Shown in pieces: positions 1 through 8,145 of a DNA stretch of 64,000 nucleotides; positions within the stretch are counted from its first letter, which is position 1, and each line of letters opens with the position of its first letter. The notes beneath the pieces were generated by a model. The model made no database searches and had not been told where the DNA came from. It saw nothing but the letters and a program-made list of their open reading frames with translations. The stretch is from Prauserella endophytica. Lineage in GTDB: Bacteria > Actinomycetota > Actinomycetes > Mycobacteriales > Pseudonocardiaceae. The position numbers and the translations under genes were made by a program. The stretch spans positions 248,001 through 312,000 of the forward strand of contig NZ_SWMS01000001.1 of NCBI RefSeq assembly GCF_005146945.1. Reading direction: 5' to 3'.

Positions 1-173
1 ACCGCGCCCTCGGTGGGCTCCTGCATGCCGTAGAAGCACCGCAGCAGTGTCGACTTGCCGCTGCCGTTCGGCCCGACCAGCGCGAGGCACTCGCCGGGCC
101 GGACTTCGCAGTCGAGTCCCCGGAAGAGCCAGTGCTCCCCGGCCAGCACGCCGAGATGCTCGCCGGTGATCAA
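1..173 (-). CDS. ABC transporter ATP-binding protein, N-terminal part
   Basis: The gene enters from the left edge and only about 57 N-terminal residues are present. They contain an ABC-type Walker A motif (GPNGSGKST) after a short beta-rich lead-in (ECLALVG), followed by LLRCFYG, so the protein is an ATPase that powers a membrane transporter. The TTG proposed as start overlaps the TGA stop of the preceding oxidoreductase gene (TTGA arrangement), which suggests translational coupling. A GTG at 149 is an alternative start. The Walker B, signature and specificity regions lie outside the window, so the substrate cannot be named. Confidence 0.8.
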   Translation of the reverse strand, partial: MITGEHLGVLAGEHWLFRGLDCEVRPGECLALVGPNGSGKSTLLRCFYGMQEPTEGA

Positions 174-1054
174 CGCAGCAGCGGGATCACGGGCGCCAGC
201 GCGTCGAGGTGGGCCTCCATCACGGTGACGTAGCTGATGCCGTAGGCCTTGCGCTGGGCCAGCAGCTGCTCGGCGATCTCCTCGGCCGTGCCCACCAGCA
301 CGATCGGCAGCGCGGCCAGCTCCTCGACGGTGCGGTCGGGCGCGTAGGCGCGGATCGCGTCGAGCGTGGCCGAACGGTCGTCGGTCACCTCCGCGTGCTG
401 GATGAGCAGGTTGAGCTCCAGGTCGGCGAAACGCTCCCCGGCTTCCTTGCGCACGAACTCGACCCGCTCGGCCAGCTCCTCCGGGCCCGCGACCGTGGCC
501 GACGTGCCGTCGCGGTCGAAGCCGATACCGGTGAAGCCGACGATGTCGGCCTCGCGCGCCGCCATGCGGAGCATGCGGTCGCGGTGGCCGCCGAGCAGCA
601 GCGGCGGGTGGGGCTCCTGCGCGGGGCGGGGCTGCCCGTCGGCGAAGAGCCGCCGCAACTCGGCGAGGGTGTGTTCGAGGTGGTCGAGCCGTTCACGCGG
701 GCCGGGGAAGGGCAGGCCGGCGGCGTCGAACTCGGCCTTGACGTAACCGGTGCCGAGGCCCAGCTCCAGCCTGCCCTCGACGAGCTGGTCGGTGCCGGCT
801 GCGTCGCGCGCGAGCAGGACCGGGTTGTAGAAGCTGGTGTTGAGCACGAACGGGCACAGCCGCACGCGTTCGGTCGCCTCGGCGGCCGACACGATCGCCG
901 GGAACGGCGCCGGCATGCCGAGGTGATCGGCGACGCCGATGACGTCGTAGCCGAGGTCCTCCGCCTTGCGGCACTTGTCCACCCAGTCGGACCGGCTACC
1001 CGAAACCATCATGTTCACGCCGAAGCGGAACGCTCGCTCTGTAGTAGAGGCCAC
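170..1054 (-). CDS. LLM-class (luciferase-like) F420-dependent oxidoreductase
   Basis: The 294-residue product has the TIM-barrel organisation of luciferase-like monooxygenases: an FGVN start strand, the EDLGYDVIGVADH segment near residue 31, and the ELGLGTGYVKAEF stretch near 97 where F420/FMN binding is typical. It most resembles the actinobacterial group annotated as MSMEG_2516-type F420-dependent enzymes. The substrate is unknown. The gene is coupled to an ABC ATPase gene downstream. A 51-bp palindromic element lies 22 nt upstream of the start, between this gene and the end of pckG. Confidence 0.85.
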   Translation of the reverse strand: MASTTERAFRFGVNMMVSGSRSDWVDKCRKAEDLGYDVIGVADHLGMPAPFPAIVSAAEATERVRLCPFVLNTSFYNPVLLARDAAGTDQLVEGRLELGLGTGYVKAEFDAAGLPFPGPRERLDHLEHTLAELRRLFADGQPRPAQEPHPPLLLGGHRDRMLRMAAREADIVGFTGIGFDRDGTSATVAGPEELAERVEFVRKEAGERFADLELNLLIQHAEVTDDRSATLDAIRAYAPDRTVEELAALPIVLVGTAEEIAEQLLAQRKAYGISYVTVMEAHLDALAPVIPLLR

Positions 1055-1075
1055 ACCCCGACGTTACCGAAAAAG

Positions 1076-1126
1076 CCCCCAAGGCCACCTTTGTTGCGTT
1101 GAACGCACCGAAGGTGGCCTTGGGGG
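1076..1126. repeat. 51-bp palindromic intergenic element, copy 1
   Basis: The 23-nt arms start with CCCCCAAGGCCACC and end with GGTGGCCTTGGGGG around a 5-nt loop (TTGAA). The inner part of the right arm (CGCACCGAAGG) leaves one mismatch and one possible G-U pair. The element lies between the 3' end of pckG and the start of the oxidoreductase gene. Near-identical copies occur at 15402-15452 and 22769-22819, and a variant at 27565-27617. It can fold as a terminator-like hairpin on either strand. Confidence 0.9.
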
Positions 1127-1140
1127 ACGGTTGGGCTTGC

Positions 1141-2967
1141 TCAGCCCAGGCGCTGCTTGAGGGCTTCCAGCTCGTCGCGGAGGCTGGAGGGGACGCGGTC
1201 ACCGATCTTGGCGAACCACTCCTCGATCAGCGGGATCTCCTCGCGCCACTCGGCGGCGTCGACGTCGAGAGCGGCCTGGATGTCGGCGAGCGGCTCCTTG
1301 AGCCCCTCGGTGTCGAGGTCCTCGGCGCTCGGCACGTAGCCGACCGGGGTCTCGTTGGCCGAGGCCTTGCCCTCGATCCGCTCGACGATCCACTTCAGCA
1401 CACGCGAGTTCTCGCCGAAGCCCGGCCACAGGAACCGCTTGTCGTCGCCGCGGCGGAACCAGTTGACGTAGAAGATCCTCGGCAGTTTGACGCCGTCGGC
1501 GCCCTTGCCGATCTCCAGCCAGTGCTGGAAGTAGTCACCGGCGTGGTAGCCGAGGAACGGCAGCATCGCCATCGGGTCGCGGCGCACCTCGCCGACCGTG
1601 CCCGCCGCGGCGGCCGTCTTCTCCGACGACATCGTGGCGCCCATGAACACGCCGTGCTGCCAGTCGCGGGCCTCGGTCACGAGCGGAACCGTGGTCTTGC
1701 GGCGGCCACCGAACAGGATCGCCGAGATCGGCACGCCCTTCGGGTCGTCCCACTCCGGCGCCAGCGTCGGCACCTGGGCGATCGGGGTGCAGAAGCGCGA
1801 GTTCGGGTGCGCGGCCGGCACGTCGGACTCGGGCGTCCAGTCGTTGCCCTTCCAGTCGGTCAGGTGCGCTGGCGCCTCCTCGGTCATGCCCTCCCACCAG
1901 ACGTCGCCGTCGTCGGTGAGCGCGACGTTGGTGAAGACCGTGTTGCCCTTTTCGATGGTCTTCATCGCCACCGGATTGGTCTTCTCGCCGGTGCCGGGCG
2001 CGACACCGAAGAGGCCGAACTCCGGGTTGATCGCGTACAGGCGGCCGTCCTCGCCGAACCGCATCCACGCGATGTCGTCACCGATGGTCTCGGCGCGCCA
2101 GCCGGGGATGGTCGGCTGCAGCATCGCGAGGTTGGTCTTGCCGCAGGCGCTGGGGAACGCGGCCGCGATGTAGTAGGCCTTGTTCTCGGGGGAGATGAGC
2201 TTGAGGATCAGCATGTGCTCGGCGAGCCAGCCCTCGTCGCGGGCCATCACCGAGGCGATGCGCAGCGAGTAGCACTTCTTGCCGAGCAGCGAGTTGCCGC
2301 CGTAGCCGGAGCCGTAGCTCCAGATGGTGCGGCTCTCCGGGAAGTGGCTGATGTACTTGGTGTCGTTGCACGGCCAGGCGACGTCCTTCTCGCCGGGCTC
2401 GAGCGGCTTGCCGACGGAGTGCAGCGCGGGCACGAACTCGCGCTCGGTGCCGTCGTCGGTGACGAACTTCTCGAGCGCCTTGGTGCCCATCCGGGTCATC
2501 ACGCGCATGGAGGCGACGACGTAGGCGAAGTCGGTGATCTCGATGCCGAGCTTGGGGTTGTCGTCGCCGAGCGGTCCCATGCAGAAGGGGATGACGTACA
2601 TCGTGCGACCACGCATGCAGCCCCGGTAGAGCTCGGTCATGGTGGCCTTCATCTCGTCCGGGTGCATCCAGTTGTTGGTCGGCCCGGCGTCCTGCTCCTT
2701 CTCGGAGCAGATGAAGGTGCGCTCCTCGACGCGTGCGACGTCGCTGGGGTCGGAGGCGGCCCAGTAGGAGTTCGGCCTCGCCTTCAGTGGCACGAACGTG
2801 CCTGCATCCACGAGCTCCGCATTGATGCGTTCGGCTTCCTCGTCGGAGCCGTCCACCCACACCACTCGGTCGGGGGTGGTCAGCTCCGCAACCTCCCGCA
2901 CCCAGGACAGCACGCCACTGTGTGTCGTTGGCGCCTTGTCCAGCCCGGGGATGGCTACTGCAGTCAT
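1141..2967 (-). CDS. pckG: Phosphoenolpyruvate carboxykinase (GTP)
   Basis: The 608-residue product matches GTP-dependent PEPCK in length and motifs: the P-loop-like [11 protein letters not shown] segment, the following DDIAWM metal/nucleotide region, and the C-terminal YVNWFRR segment. It interconverts oxaloacetate and PEP using GTP/GDP in the cytoplasm, the entry step of gluconeogenesis. The chosen ATG ([10 protein letters not shown]) is preceded by GGAGATG and gives the usual family length. An open frame extends 49 codons further upstream, but that extension does not look like PEPCK. The gene appears monocistronic, with a long upstream non-coding region and a palindromic element after its stop. 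Confidence 0.97.
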   Translation of the reverse strand: MTAVAIPGLDKAPTTHSGVLSWVREVAELTTPDRVVWVDGSDEEAERINAELVDAGTFVPLKARPNSYWAASDPSDVARVEERTFICSEKEQDAGPTNNWMHPDEMKATMTELYRGCMRGRTMYVIPFCMGPLGDDNPKLGIEITDFAYVVASMRVMTRMGTKALEKFVTDDGTEREFVPALHSVGKPLEPGEKDVAWPCNDTKYISHFPESRTIWSYGSGYGGNSLLGKKCYSLRIASVMARDEGWLAEHMLILKLISPENKAYYIAAAFPSACGKTNLAMLQPTIPGWRAETIGDDIAWMRFGEDGRLYAINPEFGLFGVAPGTGEKTNPVAMKTIEKGNTVFTNVALTDDGDVWWEGMTEEAPAHLTDWKGNDWTPESDVPAAHPNSRFCTPIAQVPTLAPEWDDPKGVPISAILFGGRRKTTVPLVTEARDWQHGVFMGATMSSEKTAAAAGTVGEVRRDPMAMLPFLGYHAGDYFQHWLEIGKGADGVKLPRIFYVNWFRRGDDKRFLWPGFGENSRVLKWIVERIEGKASANETPVGYVPSAEDLDTEGLKEPLADIQAALDVDAAEWREEIPLIEEWFAKIGDRVPSSLRDELEALKQRLG

Positions 2968-3320
2968 CTCATCTCCTGTCTTCGACGACAAGAGCCCACA
3001 CCGAACTGCGTCGTCCGTATGCGGGCTCCGAGCTCGTCCGACCGAATTGCTTTCGCGCACCGTCAAGCGGTGTGCTGGTTTTGGGGATTCCCTGAGACTA
3101 GCGGTCAAACCCAAGAGGAACCGAGGGCTGACCTGTCGGTTCTCTCACAAGAACGATCAGGGAATCGATTCAGTTCTCGCTGAATCGCGCCAGGAGGAAA
3201 GACTTTCCTGTCCACGAAACGAAGGCCCGGTACGGCGTCCGTACCGGGCCTTCGAGATATGTCTTTTTCGACCGTTTTGGATCTTGACGAAGTTTTAACG
3301 CCGACGCGGTCTGGTTCTGG
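2968..3320. other. Non-coding region upstream of pckG
   Basis: This 353-nt stretch has no convincing gene. It holds the pckG leader with its GGAGATG ribosome site, and the hairpin terminator of the gene to the right (3221-3253). Reading leftward, TTGACG and TAGTCT boxes are seen, but no clean -35/-10 pair can be fixed by eye. The leader of pckG could therefore exceed 100 nt. Confidence 0.5.
3221..3253 (-). terminator. Hairpin terminator after the acidic repeat gene
   Basis: A perfect inverted repeat (GAAGGCCCGGTACGG / CCGTACCGGGCCTTC, 3-nt loop) lies 68 nt beyond the stop at 3321. A TCTTTTT run follows on the plus side and TTCGTTTCG on the minus side, so it may act in both directions. It would insulate pckG from the dynamin operon. 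Confidence 0.75.
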
Positions 3321-4007
3321 CTAGTTCTGGCTGATCCACTGGCCGGTGGCCGAGTCGATCTTGGCGACGCCCTCGACGGTGTCGGTGCCGCCGCCCCACA
3401 GGCTGTCACTGCCGCCCGCGGCGCCCGCCGTGCCGCCGGCCTCGGTCCACTCACCGTCGCCGGTGTGCTCCAGCACGGTGGACTCCCCGTCCGGCCCGAT
3501 CACCACCGCGACGTCGGCCTGTCCGTCGCCGTCCACGTCGGTGAAGGCGATGGTGTTGCCGCTGCCGTCCTCGACCACGGCCGTGTCGTTGACGCCGTCC
3601 TCGTTGGTGTCCACGGTCGCAGGCCCGACCTCGACGTCACCCTCCGGCATGTCGGCCGTGATGGTGCCACCCGCGCCGGTCTGCGTGTCGGTCGAGTCGC
3701 CCCCGTGGCCACCCGGGTCGATCGACACCCACTCACCGCTGGCCTGGTCGTACTCCGCGTGGGCGACGACCTCGCCCTGCGCGTCGAGCGCGATGTACTC
3801 GTCGGCCTCGCCGTCACCGTCGTTGTCCACGAACGCCTGACCGCTGCCGTCGGCGTGCTCGATGACCGCGGTGTCCTCGACGCCGTCCTCGTTGATGTCG
3901 AAGTTGACGTCGGCGGAGTAGTCCTCACCTTCGACGGTGATGGTCATCTCGTCCGAGGTGCCGGTGGTGTCGGTGGCATCGGACCCACCACTCTCGTCGA
4001 CCCACAC
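3321..4007 (-). CDS. Acidic Dx[DN]xDG-repeat protein of unknown function (DUF6802-like)
   Basis: The 228-residue product is very acidic. Its repeats resemble EF-hand or dockerin-like calcium loops: DINEDGVED, DNDGDGEAD, DTNEDGVND and DVDGDGQAD, each followed by a short beta-rich stretch. It ends with a conserved-looking SATGQWISQN. No signal peptide or membrane segment is visible. The GTG start (MWVDES) is well supported by a GGAGGGGGAG ribosome site. It lies 86 nt downstream of the dynamin-like gene on the same strand and may be the last gene of that operon. Resemblance to the actinobacterial DUF6802 group is from memory and only moderately certain. Function unknown; metal binding is an inference. 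Confidence 0.75.
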   Translation of the reverse strand: MWVDESGGSDATDTTGTSDEMTITVEGEDYSADVNFDINEDGVEDTAVIEHADGSGQAFVDNDGDGEADEYIALDAQGEVVAHAEYDQASGEWVSIDPGGHGGDSTDTQTGAGGTITADMPEGDVEVGPATVDTNEDGVNDTAVVEDGSGNTIAFTDVDGDGQADVAVVIGPDGESTVLEHTGDGEWTEAGGTAGAAGGSDSLWGGGTDTVEGVAKIDSATGQWISQN

Positions 4008-4093
4008 TGGGAACTCCCCCTCCGGTCAGGGCTGCTTGCTGCTGATGTGGTTAGGACTCACGTTATTCCCGTTCGGTTCCCCACACCAGGCTC

Positions 4094-5944
4094 TCAACTC
4101 TCTCGTGGCCGGTCCCGCAGCGCCCTGATCCTGCTGAGGAAGCCGTCGGCGCGCTCCTGCGCGTCGGCCATCTCCTTGATCCGCTTGGTGACAGCCGAGA
4201 GCTTCTTCGCGCGCTCCTGCGCGTCCATCTTGATGGTCTTGTCGACCTCTTTCAGCTCCGTCTCGATCGCCTCGATGCGCCTGCTCAGCGCGTCGTCGAG
4301 GGCCAGGGCGAGCTGCTGCTCGGCCTCGATCAGCTGCTCGGCGACGAGCTGGTCGAGCATGGAGCGGGCGTCGGCGATCGACTCGACGAGCCACTGCTTG
4401 GTGTGCTGCTTGTCGGCAGCGTGCCTGCGCGTGCGCGCCATCCACCAGCCAGCGCCGAGCCCGATCACGATGGTCGCGGGCAACACCACGGGATTGAACA
4501 GCGCGAACCCGGCGAGCGGTGCCGCCGCGAGCTTGGCGGCGCCCGCGCCACCGGAGACGCCCATGAACACGAGCAGCTTGTCCTCGGCCGTCGGCGGGCG
4601 CCTTTCCGGAGGCCTCAGCACCACGGGCGGCCCGCCCGCACGCGCGAACTGGGCGCGGATGATGTCGAGCTCCTCGGCGGAGAACAGCTCGGCGAGCGCG
4701 ACGTCGGTGACGTGGTTGAGCCGCTGCGCGAGCTGAGCCGACACGCGCTGCGAGATCGTCTGCAACGCCACGTCCACCTGCTGCGGCAGCTTGCCGAGCT
4801 GCTCGCGGTCGGCCGCGTCGATCTGCTGGCGGAAGTACGACTGGGCGTCGCGCATCTGCCTGCTCGCCTCGTGCCCGAGCTCGACGCGGGTGCGCTGCAC
4901 CTCGCCGCGCAGCTTCAGCTGCCAGCCCCTGGTGGAGGAGCGGCGCTCGACGGTGAGCTGGTCGCGCCGGGCCCGCAGCTGCTCGGCCTCGGACTCCCCG
5001 GCCGACAGCGCCCGCTTCTCGGCGCCCAGCTTGGCCTTCTGCTCGGCGAGCGCGCTGGAGAGCGCCCGCAGCGTGTTGGCCTCGCCGAGCATCGCCGAGC
5101 GCCCGACGAGCAGCTCCTGCAGCGCGCCCTGCAGCTCGGCGACACCGGACTTCTCGCGGAGCATCGCCGCTGCCTGCTCGTTGGGGGCCTTGCCCGCCAT
5201 CTCGAACATGCGCGCCGACACGGCGTGGAACGGCGAGTCCGCGAACCGGGGCGCGTGCTCGGCGAGCAGTTCCTGGTCGGCGGCCAGCACCTCCCGCCAG
5301 CCGCGGAACTGGTCGATCTTGGAGAGCGCGAAGACGACCGTCTCGACCCGGTCGGCCATGTTGCGCAGGAACTGCAGCTCGGTGGACGTGAACGGAGCCG
5401 ACGCGTCGACGACGAACAGCAGCGCCGTCGCGCTCGCCGCCGCCTCCATCGCCAGCTCGCCGTGCATCGCGTCGAGCCCGCCGACGCCGGGGGTGTCGAC
5501 CACCGACACCCGCTCCAGCAGCGGGACCGGCCCCGACACCTCGACGTAGCGGGGCGGCAGCTGACCCTCGGGCAGCTCGTGCGCCACGGACACCCAGCGC
5601 GGCAGCTCCTCCAGCGGAAAGCCCACGGGTGCGAGCTGCCCCGGGTAGCACGCCTGCGCGAGCCACTCGTCGGAGTACTCGAACGCGAGGTACGTGGACG
5701 TGGCGACATCGGCGTCGACGGGGGACAGGCCTGGCGTGGCGAGCAGCGCGTTGACCAGCGAGCTCTTGCCGCGGTTGGTCTCGCCGACCACCACCACCGA
5801 CGGCTTCTTCGACCGCGCCTTGCGCTGCTCCTCCACCCACTTCGCGGCCTGCGGGTCCGCCTCGCGCAGCAGGGTCAGCAGTTGCTCACGGGCCTGCTTG
5901 ACCTGTGCGGGCAGGGTCGGCTTACCGAGGGAAGGGGCAGTCAC
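4094..5944 (-). CDS. Dynamin-like GTPase with C-terminal membrane hairpin (IniC/DynA-like)
   Basis: The 616-residue protein has an N-terminal dynamin-type G domain: P-loop GETNRGKS at 54-61, a threonine-rich switch I (DVATST) near 79, DTPG at 150-153, and SKID at 208-211. Long charged helical stretches follow (about 280-450, rich in E, R and Q). A hydrophobic hairpin around 465-510 (FALFNPVVLPATIVIGLGAG) is next, and the C-terminus is a coiled coil. This is the layout of bacterial dynamin-like proteins that remodel or protect membranes. It follows the GrpE-like gene by 54 nt and pairs with a second GTPase upstream, like IniA/IniC of mycobacteria. Its exact role in this organism is inferred. 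Confidence 0.88.
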   Translation of the reverse strand: MTAPSLGKPTLPAQVKQAREQLLTLLREADPQAAKWVEEQRKARSKKPSVVVVGETNRGKSSLVNALLATPGLSPVDADVATSTYLAFEYSDEWLAQACYPGQLAPVGFPLEELPRWVSVAHELPEGQLPPRYVEVSGPVPLLERVSVVDTPGVGGLDAMHGELAMEAAASATALLFVVDASAPFTSTELQFLRNMADRVETVVFALSKIDQFRGWREVLAADQELLAEHAPRFADSPFHAVSARMFEMAGKAPNEQAAAMLREKSGVAELQGALQELLVGRSAMLGEANTLRALSSALAEQKAKLGAEKRALSAGESEAEQLRARRDQLTVERRSSTRGWQLKLRGEVQRTRVELGHEASRQMRDAQSYFRQQIDAADREQLGKLPQQVDVALQTISQRVSAQLAQRLNHVTDVALAELFSAEELDIIRAQFARAGGPPVVLRPPERRPPTAEDKLLVFMGVSGGAGAAKLAAAPLAGFALFNPVVLPATIVIGLGAGWWMARTRRHAADKQHTKQWLVESIADARSMLDQLVAEQLIEAEQQLALALDDALSRRIEAIETELKEVDKTIKMDAQERAKKLSAVTKRIKEMADAQERADGFLSRIRALRDRPRES

Positions 5945-5998
5945 GGGGTTGATTCAACCAGCGGCGCGAAGTGCCACGTCAGGGGGCGGTGGCCGGGC

Positions 5999-6448
5999 CT
6001 ATCGTCTGGTGTAGACCGTGACGATCGGCGCACGCAGCAGGCGATCATGGTCGAGGAAGCCGACGACCTCGGTCTCGGCGACGGTGCCCTCCAGGCCGGC
6101 GTCCTCGGTCGGCACCGCGCCGCCCGCCTCGTGCAACGTCGGATCGAACCGCTGTCCGTCGGGGCGGAGGGCGTGCACGCCGATCCCGGCGAGCCCCTGC
6201 TCGATGCGCTCCACGACGCCGCCGCTGCGGGCCCGGTCCATCGCGTAGAGGCACAGCTGGATCAGTGCCTGGCGATCGGCGAGAGCCTGCTCGTGGTCGA
6301 TCGGGGAGACGGCTACTCCTACGGGTTCCACGTCGGGTTTCGACGCATTACCCGCCGGTACGGTTCCCGCTGTGTGCTCGCGCGCCGCCGGGATCTGGCC
6401 GGTCGACTCCTCGGCGTCCGTCTTGTCCTTGCGGAACCACGCGTTCAT
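5999..6448 (-). CDS. GrpE-like nucleotide exchange factor homologue
   Basis: The 149-residue product has a polar N-terminus. Its C-terminal part (FDPTLHEAGG, VPTEDAGLEGTV, GFLDHDRLLRAPIVTV) is recognisably GrpE-type, the beta domain that contacts Hsp70. It is shorter than canonical GrpE and lacks the long N-terminal dimer helix, with only a short helical segment around 55-85. Its ATG overlaps the stop of the upstream dynamin gene (ATGA) and is preceded by GGAGGGG. It sits between two dynamin-like genes, which suggests a dedicated co-factor for the GTPases or for an unlinked DnaK-like protein. No DnaK gene lies in the window. Confidence 0.72.
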   Translation of the reverse strand: MNAWFRKDKTDAEESTGQIPAAREHTAGTVPAGNASKPDVEPVGVAVSPIDHEQALADRQALIQLCLYAMDRARSGGVVERIEQGLAGIGVHALRPDGQRFDPTLHEAGGAVPTEDAGLEGTVAETEVVGFLDHDRLLRAPIVTVYTRR

Positions 6449-8067
6449 CGCGCCCCTCCAGAAGGCTCCCGCAGCTGCTGCCAGATGAGGAAGTACGCCC
6501 GGTGCACCACGTGGGCGACGCGGCTCTGCGCGGGCGTGGCGCCGAAGGAGGCGAACGAGCGCCACCAGCCCGCCCGCTCCAGCGCGTACGTCGCCAGGTC
6601 GGCGCGCGGGGTGTCCGAGGGCTTGCCGAGCTGTGCGGGCAGCTCGGCGTTGCTGCCGACGCGCAGCACCTCCTCGCTGAGGTCCTCCGGCATGTCCACC
6701 GCGCCGGACGCGACGAGCGTGAGTGCCTCCAGCAGGCGCAACTGGTGGGCCTCCGGTTTGGCGAGCAGCACCTCGATGGCGTCGTGCACGCGCTGGCGTT
6801 CGGCCGGGTCGCCGGAGGCGTGGGCCAGCGCGGTCACCGACGCCAGCGCCGCGGCGGCCTTGATGCCGTCCGCCCGCGCGGCGAACACCGTGCCCAGCCT
6901 CGCCCGCACGGCGGCCAGGCCCGAGGCGTCGAGCAGCCTGCGCCGCAGCCCACCTGCCGTGATCTCCGGCTCGGCCCGCACGGCGTCGATCCCGTGCCGG
7001 ATGCCGAAAAGGTCGAGCTTCTCCAGCAGCCGCACCCGCACGCCCGCAGGCACGTCGCACTCCCAGCTCGTGAACATGTCGGCCGAGATCAGCATCATCT
7101 CGAGGATGTCGTCGTCGAGCGCGGCGAGTTTGCGCAGCGCGTCGGCATCGGCCGAGGTGAACTGGCCCGACTCGGCCGACTCCGCGATCAGCCCGATCAC
7201 CGGCAGCACGTCGGCCACCCTGGGCTTGAGTGTCGCCGCCTGCTTCTCGGCCAGCAGAGAGGCGGCTTTCCACACGTCTCCGCCGGAGCCGTCGACCGAC
7301 TCCGGCGTGATCGTGTCGGCCTTGTTCAGCACCGCGATCGCGTTGACAGGCCCCGCCTCCCGGCTCGCCGTGGCCGCGGTGAACGCCGCGAGCGCCTGCT
7401 GGTCGTCGGCCCTGATGCCCTGCGTGACGACGTAGAGCACGGCCTCGGCCCCGGCGACCGCGTTGCGAGAGGTCTCGTCCAGCTCGTCCGAGCCCGGCTC
7501 CTCGTCTGTGCCGTCCTCCTCGCTCGCCCTGGCCGCACCCAGCAGCTGCTCGGTCCGCGACACGGACGCCGCGTCGAGCGAGCCGAGGCCGGGCGTGTCG
7601 ATCACGGTCATACCCTGCAGCACCGCGTTGGTCAGGTACGCCTCGATGTGGGAGACGTCGTCGATGTCCACGCCCAGCTCGGCCGGAATCATCCCGTCCG
7701 GCGCGAACGGCAGCACCTGCTTGCGGCCGTCGGTGAACACCACCTCGATGCGGTCGACGGTGCCGTACTGGAAACGGGTCACCAGGCGCGTGCACTCGCC
7801 GACGTCGGTTGGCGCGACCCGGCGCCCGATCAGGGCGTTGACCAGTGTCGACTTGCCGGACTTGATGCGGCCGGCCACCGCGACCTGCAGCGGGGCACCG
7901 AGCCTGCGCAGCACCTCGGAGAAGCCGGCGGCCGTGCGCGGCGAGACCTGCGGCTGCAGCCGGCGGCACAGGTTGGCCACCGAGGTCGAGAGCGGGCCCG
8001 CGAGCCGTCCGCCCTGCTCCGTCGGTGCCGTCACGGGCGCCCCCTCTCGTCGGGCAGATCCTTCCAT
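6445..8067 (-). CDS. Dynamin-like GTPase (IniA-like)
   Basis: The 540-residue product has GRIKSGKS (66-73), a switch I threonine in ECTRLVT, DTPG at 157-160 and NKAD at 248-251. The G domain carries a charged insert (EEDGTDEEPGSDELDE, about 183-198). The remaining helical region lacks an obvious membrane hairpin, unlike its partner at 4094-5944. The ATG has a GGAGG site 8 nt upstream; an internal GTG (VTAPTEQ) is an alternative. It is the first gene of the leftward operon and is divergent from the two-component genes, with 78 nt between starts. Asymmetric pairs of this kind are known as IniA/IniC in mycobacteria. Confidence 0.88.
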   Translation of the reverse strand: MEGSARREGAPVTAPTEQGGRLAGPLSTSVANLCRRLQPQVSPRTAAGFSEVLRRLGAPLQVAVAGRIKSGKSTLVNALIGRRVAPTDVGECTRLVTRFQYGTVDRIEVVFTDGRKQVLPFAPDGMIPAELGVDIDDVSHIEAYLTNAVLQGMTVIDTPGLGSLDAASVSRTEQLLGAARASEEDGTDEEPGSDELDETSRNAVAGAEAVLYVVTQGIRADDQQALAAFTAATASREAGPVNAIAVLNKADTITPESVDGSGGDVWKAASLLAEKQAATLKPRVADVLPVIGLIAESAESGQFTSADADALRKLAALDDDILEMMLISADMFTSWECDVPAGVRVRLLEKLDLFGIRHGIDAVRAEPEITAGGLRRRLLDASGLAAVRARLGTVFAARADGIKAAAALASVTALAHASGDPAERQRVHDAIEVLLAKPEAHQLRLLEALTLVASGAVDMPEDLSEEVLRVGSNAELPAQLGKPSDTPRADLATYALERAGWWRSFASFGATPAQSRVAHVVHRAYFLIWQQLREPSGGAR

Positions 8068-8133
8068 CGCGTCATCCTCCGCTCGCAGTCACGGTGCTAC
8101 CGCAGGAGGACGCGAGCGGGGCCGTCAGCACCA

Positions 8134-8139
8134 TACTGT
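8134..8139 (+). promoter_or_regulatory. -10 box of leaderless histidine kinase transcript
   Basis: TACTGT lies 6 nt before the GTG at 8146, with no Shine-Dalgarno sequence between them. The same spacing recurs at many genes in the window. Confidence 0.5.
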
Positions 8140-8145
8140 GGATCC

